From an uncultured Alistipes sp. (GTDB lineage: Bacteria; Bacteroidota; Bacteroidia; Bacteroidales; UBA932), in contig UQUN01000011.1 of NCBI GenBank assembly GCA_900544175.1, forward strand, positions 6,348 through 70,347: a stretch of DNA of 64,000 bases, read 5' to 3'. The translations under genes and the position numbers were made by a program. How positions within the stretch are numbered: the stretch's first letter is position 1; each line of letters begins with the position of its first letter. The notes beneath the pieces were generated by a model. That model did no database searches. It had not been told where the DNA came from and saw nothing but the letters and a program-made list of their open reading frames with translations. Positions 59,201 to 64,000 of this stretch are shown here, piece after piece.

Positions 59201-59288
59201 CGAAGCTGTGAGACTGGCTGATGAGACAAGGGCCTCGGAATATTCCAAGGCCCTTGAGGACTTTTTCAATACAATAGCCGCTTCCTGA
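56208..59288 (+). CDS. DUF2723 membrane glycosyltransferase-like protein
   Basis: A 1026-residue protein. Seen: the DUF2723 start SFWDCGEFIASSYKLEVGHA followed by PGNPVFQLIARFF, about eleven to twelve membrane helices in the first 600 residues, then a long soluble part with TPR-like helices at the end (AVQLLDRMQEVFPDRNFPLN). DUF2723 is related to protein O-mannosyltransferases (GT-C fold), with the acidic DCGE motif in the first loop as likely catalytic. In Bacteroidota it is a candidate for protein O-glycosylation at the periplasmic face, though unproven here. Confidence 0.9.
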   Translation: MEQKRFTLINRIFSVIVLLTASITYLLTIEPTASFWDCGEFIASSYKLEVGHAPGNPVFQLIARFFTMFTSPEHAAMAVNIMSALCSALTIFFLYLTIVHLGRRILDKNRGTDSMSEGEAFALIGSGVVGALAYCWSDTFWFSAVEAEVYAMSSLFTAAVFWMILKWEEQADSEYADRWIVAIAFLMGLSVGVHLLNLLTIPAIAFVYYYKKAHKVTTWGSIGVLALSCVILAVVLWGIIPYLPKTAAVFDLFFVNTLHLPFNSGAAFFVIVLLAICFWAIYYTRKKGRHILNTVMLCFTMIVTGYSTFAVVVIRSANNTPTNEGQPDNPFALVKYLGREQYGSVPLVYGETFASVPYDYNESYYYTKLDGQYYKTSNPPTYKYSSESKMLFPRMHSKDPMHINFYKSYTQGRGKTIPGTDEKMPDMRDNLRFFFDYQFNWMYMRYFMWNFAGRQNDIHGQVPGDPLCGNWECGIGFIDKARLGDQSDGPDYLVHNKAKNHYYMLPLILGIIGLLYQLGKDKRNWWIVFMLFILTGVAIILYLNQSPYQVRERDYAYAGSFYMFSIWIGLAVMAIFDWLRKPAGKIHIPEKTTAAVTSIVLLGVPVLMAAENWDDHNRSNRYTARDMAYNYFMSTDDQAILITHGDNDTFPLWYIQEVEGVRTDARVMNTSLLGIDWYIDQMQWKQYEAEPIHFVTPRKSYLYGSNDYVYIFDRFNRPILLKDAIELFNDPRVKANVHGRQESYLPSRKLVIPVNKENVKKYGIVPEEDYDKILDSVCLEIPANKNLLEKAELMILDMLSTYQWDRPVYFMTQGGNLEIGIRDYLQFDGYTYKFVPIKSSTTISSVQQIDEDALYDRLMNIYRMDCFAGDFFVDYQNLSTFNGTLSQRFIFVQTAMAFFYKGDIEKAVQLLDRMQEVFPDRNFPLNSSAAVHFINEQMVISAVELYAKCGEKEKALDLADRFMEETMKSIILFAQPFHGQFLSRADLENNFLLYQYMIEAVRLADETRASEYSKALEDFFNTIAAS

Positions 59289-59297
59289 GACCTGCTG

Positions 59298-60272
59298 TCA
59301 TTCAACAAGCATGTTGCAGCCGCGTCGCTCGGCTCCTTTAAGCCGACCTTCAACTGTAAAGGAGCCGTCCGGCCATATCCTGCCCACATCTTCTGTCTCG
59401 ATAAACGAGCATGAGTTGCGGTTGGCCAGGTCAATGATGTTGATTATGCCGCGTCCACCGGGAACCGCATCCCGGAACGGATCGTTGATATCACGGACTA
59501 TCACCTTCATTGACTCCGGTGCCCTGAAGACTCCGTCTCCGGCCGAATATGCCTGCGAGAGCAGTTCACACATCCCGTATTCAGAATGTATTGACCTCAA
59601 ACCGAAACCATCTGACAGACGGCGGTGCAGTTCCTCTCTGGAGAGTTCCTCGCGGCGGCCTTTCATACCCCCGGTCTCCATTACAGTAAGCCACTGATCA
59701 TTCCAGCCTTCGATCCTGTAGCGTTCAATGAAATCCAGCAGGGCGAAAGCCACGCCAAGCAGCAGGGTCCTCTGCTTTCTCCCGCCCAGTTCCGTCAACA
59801 TACTGTACAGACGGTCATGGTCATAAAGATAGTAACCGCTCTCAGACCGTCCGCTTTCTTTTATCAGCCTGTCCGCCATATATACCAGCGAAGATCCCTC
59901 CCGTTCCAGATAGGACGGCAGCAGAGCCAGAATGACGTAATCCCCAGGTTCGCCGTAGAACTGCCTGAACCCGCCCAAAAAACACCTCTCGTAAAGCGAT
60001 ATGTCAAGCACGCAGTGCCTCGACGGAGTCTGTCCTGTCGTGGAACTGCTATAAAAAATCTTCTGCGGCACCGGATGCGGCTCCGCAGAAGATATGATAT
60101 CATATTGCTTGAAGAAACGTATGGGCAGAAATGGAATATCGGCAATTTCCTTTACAGTCTCGGGGACTGCCTCCAGCAGATCCGCATAACGACGGTACTG
60201 CGGACACAAGGCGTACTGATGACGGTATGTCTCAAGAGCACGTTCCCTGAAAACCTCCTCTTCCATTCTCAC
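59298..60272 (-). CDS. LuxE-like acyl-protein synthetase (adenylate-forming)
   Basis: A 324-residue enzyme of the LuxE/acyl-protein synthetase family. Seen: PFLPIRFFKQYDIIS, the P-loop-like SSSTTGQTPSRHCVLD, LLLGVAFALLDFIERY, the HSEYGMCELLSQAY adenine-binding segment, and ETEDVGRIWPDGSFTVEGR near the end. The family activates fatty or aromatic acids as AMP esters for transfer to a Cys or CoA. Its start is 10 nt after the tryptophanase stop, so the two genes are in one unit; a joint role (for example activating an indole- or aryl-acid) is open. Confidence 0.82.
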   Translation of the reverse strand: MRMEEEVFRERALETYRHQYALCPQYRRYADLLEAVPETVKEIADIPFLPIRFFKQYDIISSAEPHPVPQKIFYSSSTTGQTPSRHCVLDISLYERCFLGGFRQFYGEPGDYVILALLPSYLEREGSSLVYMADRLIKESGRSESGYYLYDHDRLYSMLTELGGRKQRTLLLGVAFALLDFIERYRIEGWNDQWLTVMETGGMKGRREELSREELHRRLSDGFGLRSIHSEYGMCELLSQAYSAGDGVFRAPESMKVIVRDINDPFRDAVPGGRGIINIIDLANRNSCSFIETEDVGRIWPDGSFTVEGRLKGAERRGCNMLVE

Positions 60273-60281
60273 GCCTCACGC

Positions 60282-61664
60282 CTACCTGTCGGCCCTGTCC
60301 ATCTCTATTGTGAAATGCCTCATGATGGGCAGTTCTTTGGTGATCTTGTAACCGCGTGTGATGGACTCGCGGCGGTCGTACACGTTCTTGACTGCAGCTG
60401 CGATGTAGTCCATGTGGTTGTTGGTATACACCCTGCGCGGTATGGCCAGACGAAGCAGTTCAAGAGCAGGATAACGGTTCTCGCGTGTAACCGGATCACG
60501 GTCAGCGAGCAGCGAGCCTATCTCCACACCACGGATACCGGCCTCAAGATAAAGCTCGATACCGAGTGTCTGGGCTATGAACTCCTCCTTCGGGACATTT
60601 GTCAGAATCTTCTTGGCGTCCAGGAAAATGGCATGTCCTCCGGCAGGTCTCTGATAAGGAATGCCGTATTCATCAAGCTTCTTGCCGAGATAAGCCACCT
60701 GTTTGATACGGGTCTCGAGATATTCGAACTCAGTGCCCTCAAGCAGACCCTGGGCCAGCGCATTCATATCACGGCCGGCCATACCGCCGTATGTCAGGAA
60801 ACCCTCGTTCATGATGGTGAACATCTGGGCTTTGCGCATGTCCTCCTCGCTGCGGAAAGCCACGAAACCTCCGATATTGACGATGGCGTCCTTCTTGGCG
60901 GACATGGTCATGTAGTCGGCACCCTCGTACATTTCATGCACTATCTCGCGTATGCTCTTGTTCTCATAGCCTTTCTCGCGGGTCTTGATGAAATAGGCAT
61001 TCTCGGCGAAGCGGGCCGAGTCCATAAGCAGCTTCACTCCGTATTTCCTGCAAAGAGCAGACACACCCTTTATGTTCTCCATGGATACGGGCTGTCCACC
61101 TGCCGTATTGTTGGTGACTGTCAGCACTACGCACGGAATCTTCTCCTTAGGAGTAGTCTTCAGGACCTCTTCAAGTTTCTCCAGATCCATATTGCCCTTG
61201 AAAGGTATCTCCAGTTCGGTATCGGAAGCCTCCTTGATGGTGCAGTCCAGAGCCACAGCCTTACGGTACTCGATATGTCCCTTTGTCGTATCAAAATGGG
61301 AGTTGCCGGGAAGGATGTCGCCTTCCTTCACGATCGAGGAGAACAGCACGTTCTCTGCTGCGCGGCCCTGATGCGAAGGCAACACGTACTGCAGTCCTGT
61401 AAGTTCTGTGATTGTGTCTTTCAGCCTGTAGAACGAACGGGCCCCTGCATAGCTCTCGTCGCCCTCCATGATAGCGGCCCACTGCTTGTCGCTCATGGCT
61501 CCTGTTCCCGAGTCGGTCAGCAGGTCGATGAACACATAGTCGCTCTTCAGCATGAAGAGATTGTACTTGGCCTCTTTAATCCATTTCTCACGCTCCTCGC
61601 GGGTACTTTTACGGATGGTCTCCACCATCTTGATTCTGTAAGATTCTGCAAAAGGAAGTTCCAT
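60282..61664 (-). CDS. tnaA: Tryptophanase (tryptophan indole-lyase)
   Basis: PLP enzyme splitting tryptophan into indole, pyruvate and ammonia; 460 residues. Seen: LLTDSGTGAMSDKQW, SHQGRAAENVL, TNNTAGGQPVSM, DSARFAENAYFIK, the Schiff-base Lys258 in MSAKKDAIVNIGG, and GIRGVEIGSLL, where tyrosine phenol-lyase would carry an Arg for the phenol ring (VRSMERG). The latter makes tryptophanase the better call. No TnaC-like leader peptide is visible upstream, so control differs from that of E. coli. A TAATTTTG promoter lies 28 nt before the ATG. The organism should produce indole. Confidence 0.93.
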   Translation of the reverse strand: MELPFAESYRIKMVETIRKSTREEREKWIKEAKYNLFMLKSDYVFIDLLTDSGTGAMSDKQWAAIMEGDESYAGARSFYRLKDTITELTGLQYVLPSHQGRAAENVLFSSIVKEGDILPGNSHFDTTKGHIEYRKAVALDCTIKEASDTELEIPFKGNMDLEKLEEVLKTTPKEKIPCVVLTVTNNTAGGQPVSMENIKGVSALCRKYGVKLLMDSARFAENAYFIKTREKGYENKSIREIVHEMYEGADYMTMSAKKDAIVNIGGFVAFRSEEDMRKAQMFTIMNEGFLTYGGMAGRDMNALAQGLLEGTEFEYLETRIKQVAYLGKKLDEYGIPYQRPAGGHAIFLDAKKILTNVPKEEFIAQTLGIELYLEAGIRGVEIGSLLADRDPVTRENRYPALELLRLAIPRRVYTNNHMDYIAAAVKNVYDRRESITRGYKITKELPIMRHFTIEMDRADR

Positions 61665-61691
61665 ATAATATCAATTTTTAAAAGTTGTCCC

Positions 61692-61699
61692 CAAAATTA
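61692..61699 (-). promoter_or_regulatory. TAnnTTTG -7 box for tnaA
   Basis: Reads TAATTTTG on the minus strand, 28 nt before the ATG at 61664, with AT-rich sequence upstream. No leader ORF with a Trp codon and no attenuator hairpin lies between it and tnaA. Confidence 0.65.
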
Positions 61700-61819
61700 C
61701 GAATAATTGCAATAAATCCGCTCAAAAATTTCAAATTTCCAATCATCCATCACCTGTCTGTGATGGCTGCGATTATGCACGTTGACATTTATCTCCTGCC
61801 CGGCTTGTCTTGGCGGCTT

Positions 61820-62902
61820 CTATAGAGTAATTCTGAGAAGAGTGGTGCCTCCGTCATCCTGCGGCAGTGAGCAGTACATGACATTGCCGTCAATGAAGCC
61901 TGGTATGATGTAGTGCTTCTCTCCGCCGTACCTGAATATGAAACCGTCCGCGCCGCTTCCTATGTCGTCTATGGTGAGGACGTTGTGAATCAGCTGCTTC
62001 CCTGAAGTCATGTCGTAGACATCATAGTTTGCGGCCATGTCCTCCTCCCTGACGTAGTTTATCAGGCAGTATCTGCCGCAGATGAACTCCCACTGTATGA
62101 ATATGTACCTGGCCTGTTCCCGGTAGTCGTCCACTGAGACCATAAGTTCGGGAGGCATCCTGAGTCCGCCCTGCTCTATGCGCATGTACGGAGTCCACGA
62201 GCCGTCCGAGTACGCGTAGTAGGTGTCCTCAGCGTAGGGCCTGTACATGACCGTGGAGTTGTAGCGGCTCAGTCCCTCGGTTATAATGAGTGCCTTGGTG
62301 GAGAGTTGCGCCTGGTTAAAAATCGGCAGAGCCTGTCCCGTGACGTTGAAGTCCCGGTCGAGATAGAGCAGGCACGAGTCTCTCGGGACGTATGACGTGA
62401 CGGTGGCCACGTAAGTGTCCTTGTCCAGCGGCATGATGTAGGCCAGTGTGGAGATTGTGTTGTTGCGGGTCTCGTCAATAAGAGTGCCGTCCGGACTGAA
62501 TCGCAGTACCTTGTTCCATGAGTCCAGGACTACAATCTCATCGTTGAACGGGTCGTACTCGATGCTGGCGATGCTGACGTACTCCCCGGGGCCCCGTCCT
62601 GTCCGTCCGAATGAGCAGAGCATGTTCCCGCTTTCGTCCATGACGGCGATTACGTTGTCAGCACTTCTTCCGTAGAGCCTGCCGTCGTGCGCCCCGAATA
62701 TCCGGATGTCATAGAGACTGTCGCACTTCAGCTCAATAGCCCGTACATCCCCGGCCAGGGCCTCCAGCCCGAGTGTGTCCGCCTCCGTCCGTAGTCCCCG
62801 GGCGATGTCAATAGTCTTAAGTCCGTCTGCTCCGCATGAGGAAAGGATGAGGCAGAGCGCAACCGGCAGTAATGTGGTGAGTCTGGTTTTCATGTATTTC
62901 AA
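61820..62902 (-). CDS. Exported 6-bladed beta-propeller lipoprotein
   Basis: A 360-residue lipoprotein. Seen: signal peptide with lipobox LSSC (Cys23); then repeated blades with the signature of Bacteroidales 6-bladed propeller proteins: LYDIRIFGAHDGRLYGRS, SFGRTGRGPGEYVSIASIEY, DPFNDEIVVLDSWNKVLRFS. The GRGPGEY segment is the family's best mark. These proteins bind ligands or partners in the envelope; the specific role is unknown. Its start overlaps the stop of the gene at 62899 by 4 nt (ATGA), so both are co-translated. Confidence 0.85.
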   Translation of the reverse strand: MKYMKTRLTTLLPVALCLILSSCGADGLKTIDIARGLRTEADTLGLEALAGDVRAIELKCDSLYDIRIFGAHDGRLYGRSADNVIAVMDESGNMLCSFGRTGRGPGEYVSIASIEYDPFNDEIVVLDSWNKVLRFSPDGTLIDETRNNTISTLAYIMPLDKDTYVATVTSYVPRDSCLLYLDRDFNVTGQALPIFNQAQLSTKALIITEGLSRYNSTVMYRPYAEDTYYAYSDGSWTPYMRIEQGGLRMPPELMVSVDDYREQARYIFIQWEFICGRYCLINYVREEDMAANYDVYDMTSGKQLIHNVLTIDDIGSGADGFIFRYGGEKHYIIPGFIDGNVMYCSLPQDDGGTTLLRITL

Positions 62903-63984
62903 TGGTTATCGGGTTTCTCTGTAACAGTGTATGTGGCGAATGCGAGCTCGTCATCGGACGTGAGCAGCTGCAGGTTCAAGCCTTCTTTTGACACGAAGCA
63001 GGTGTATCTGAATCCTGCAAAGAAAACATCGTCCAGATCTGATTCCCCGACTATCCTGAAATTCTTGTCCAGGATGATTACCGAAAGGGATTTTGCCTTA
63101 TTGCTGCCGAGCACTCCCGGCATAGGCGTGCTTCTCTCCACAATCCTATAATAAAGATTCCTATATGAGTCATACAGGATGTTTCCGTAGGATGTGACTT
63201 TACGGAAATACTCTATCTCTTCCTCAGAGCTTACGCCCAATCCCCAGCGTCCTTTTCTTAAGGGGGTGATCTGATGTGCCTGGATACTTTCCGCATAGAC
63301 TGTTCTGGAAATTCTGCCGTTCAAGTCCAGGATATAGAGAGTTCCGTCAATCGGGAAGCCGACTACGATCAGACCCTCGTCAGGATTGAATGCCGAGTAC
63401 GGGACCTGCATCAGGAGCGCTCCGTAAAAGTTCCTGTAACTCCTGGGATACGGGATGTGACGCGAGATGTTTCCTGTCTTTCTGTCAATGATGAAAGTAG
63501 TGAAGCCCAGCCTATCGCTGGATGAGACGTATATCATGACGCTGTCCGTTACATATGGCTGGCCCGGACTTCCGGGAAGTATGGTGGAAGTCCTGTCTAT
63601 AGCTAAGTCATCCCATGTCTTTGCCCGGCTGTCCAGCCTTGTTATCCTGCTGTTGTCCAGATCCAGTACGAAGATGGAGTCTTGAGAAACCACGTTCATG
63701 CTCCACGGCATGATGGCCGGGACAGCGTACCTGACAGCTTTTGTGCCCGAGTGCAGGTCATATCCGTCAATGCACCAGGTCATCTCGTTGAAGCAGAACA
63801 GCATATTTCTACTTTCGCTGAAAAATAAAGATTTTATGTTCGGCACAGAACTGCTGTCAAGGTCCCAGTGGAAACTCCCGGACCTTTTCATGATCAGGGA
63901 GTCCGACCGGTCGGCGTATGCGGCTATGCATACGAATCCCAGAACGGAAAGCGTGAAGGTTTTGAAGAAAGTGCGGTGTTTCAT
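62899..63984 (-). CDS. DUF4221-like exported beta-propeller protein
   Basis: A 361-residue protein with a signal peptide (FFKTFTLSVLGFVCIAAYA). Seen: blade-like repeats with D-G or D-N turns (VLDLDNSRITRLDSRAKTW, VVGFPIDGTLYILDLNGRI), a cis-acidic EEEIEYFRKVTSYGNILYDS segment and YYRIVERSTPMPGV, matching the DUF4221 pattern. No catalytic residue is obvious. Pairs with the lipoprotein at 61820 and could form a two-part envelope complex. The gene is complete, beginning 16 nt inside the right window edge; what drives it lies outside. Confidence 0.75.
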   Translation of the reverse strand: MKHRTFFKTFTLSVLGFVCIAAYADRSDSLIMKRSGSFHWDLDSSSVPNIKSLFFSESRNMLFCFNEMTWCIDGYDLHSGTKAVRYAVPAIMPWSMNVVSQDSIFVLDLDNSRITRLDSRAKTWDDLAIDRTSTILPGSPGQPYVTDSVMIYVSSSDRLGFTTFIIDRKTGNISRHIPYPRSYRNFYGALLMQVPYSAFNPDEGLIVVGFPIDGTLYILDLNGRISRTVYAESIQAHQITPLRKGRWGLGVSSEEEIEYFRKVTSYGNILYDSYRNLYYRIVERSTPMPGVLGSNKAKSLSVIILDKNFRIVGESDLDDVFFAGFRYTCFVSKEGLNLQLLTSDDELAFATYTVTEKPDNH

Positions 63985-64000
63985 GGTCAGTAAGTGTTAA

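Noticed and set aside
60282..61664. Tyrosine phenol-lyase instead of tryptophanase
   Set aside because: The phenol-binding Arg segment (VRSMERG) is replaced by GIRGVEIGS, as in tryptophanase.
59625..61706. 693-codon open frame on the plus strand
   Set aside because: It runs antisense to the LuxE-like and tryptophanase genes, which are clearly real, and its protein looks like no family.
61747..61766. Hairpin CCATCAC/GTGATGG as terminator of the propeller operon
   Set aside because: Stem of seven pairs but no T run follows on the minus strand, so support is weak.
1..64000. CRISPR array, insertion sequence, integrase or att site
   Set aside because: No regular spaced repeats, no transposase or integrase motifs, and no duplication of the tRNA-Gln end were seen.

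Overview
The window comes from a Bacteroidota chromosome, most likely an anaerobic gut member of the order Bacteroidales. Evidence: promoters carry the Bacteroidota TAnnTTTG -7 box with no Shine-Dalgarno signal; there is a type III glutamine synthetase; the order SUI1 - DUF4271 - hemD - rnpA - yidD is typical of the group; DUF2723, DUF4221, DUF4143 and AAA-ATPase-like/PD-(D/E)XK families are present; and there is a Bacteroides-type tryptophanase. Genus cannot be fixed from the sequence alone.

Region 1 (1-23.3 kb, every gene on the minus strand, so read from 23.3 kb down) is a surface-glycan locus running off the left edge. It holds a FlaA1/PglF-type sugar 4,6-dehydratase, a Wzx flippase, a DUF418 membrane protein, a sugar aminotransferase, two ATP-grasp ligases, a second PLP-fold protein, GNAT acyltransferases, a serine hydrolase, a Wzy-like polymerase, a WecF-like glycosyltransferase and a PglD/NeuD-like acyltransferase. 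Downstream, in the same direction, is a miniature fatty-acid/polyketide-like set: two KAS III, one malonyl transferase, three acyl carrier proteins, three SDR reductases and one adenylating ligase. No dehydratase or enoyl reductase is visible. The simplest reading is a locus that builds a short (hydroxy)acyl group on a dedicated ACP and attaches it to an amino sugar. Base composition is mosaic (about 4.6-14.7 kb is clearly AT-rich). Three genes here (SDR, serine hydrolase, Wzx) are each split by a one-base homopolymer indel. A GNAT toxin-antitoxin-like pair with its own promoter sits inside the cluster.

Region 2 (23.3-31.2 kb): a glutamine-themed minus-strand operon (pyrG, glutaminyl cyclotransferase, glnN); divergently, an acyl-ACP thioesterase, a steroid 5-alpha-reductase-like membrane protein and an Old Yellow Enzyme-family reductase; then RNase P RNA.

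Region 3 (31.2-35 kb): a DUF2490 protein followed by a gene-poor, decayed stretch with remnants of two ATPase/nuclease families.

Region 4 (35-44.5 kb): groES-groEL with a clear terminator, a Fic protein with palindromic in-frame repeats, tadA, a YqaA/DedA-type protein, three small membrane proteins, tRNA-Gln, a thioredoxin-like lipoprotein, a PlsC-type acyltransferase and an acyl-CoA synthetase.

Region 5 (44.6-64 kb): a Na/Pi cotransporter, a 998-residue exported gluzincin/beta-propeller protein, uvrC, an OlsF-like two-domain aminolipid synthase, the rnpA/hemD/SUI1 block, a DUF2723 membrane protein, a LuxE-like adenylating enzyme next to tryptophanase, and two exported beta-propeller proteins at the right edge.
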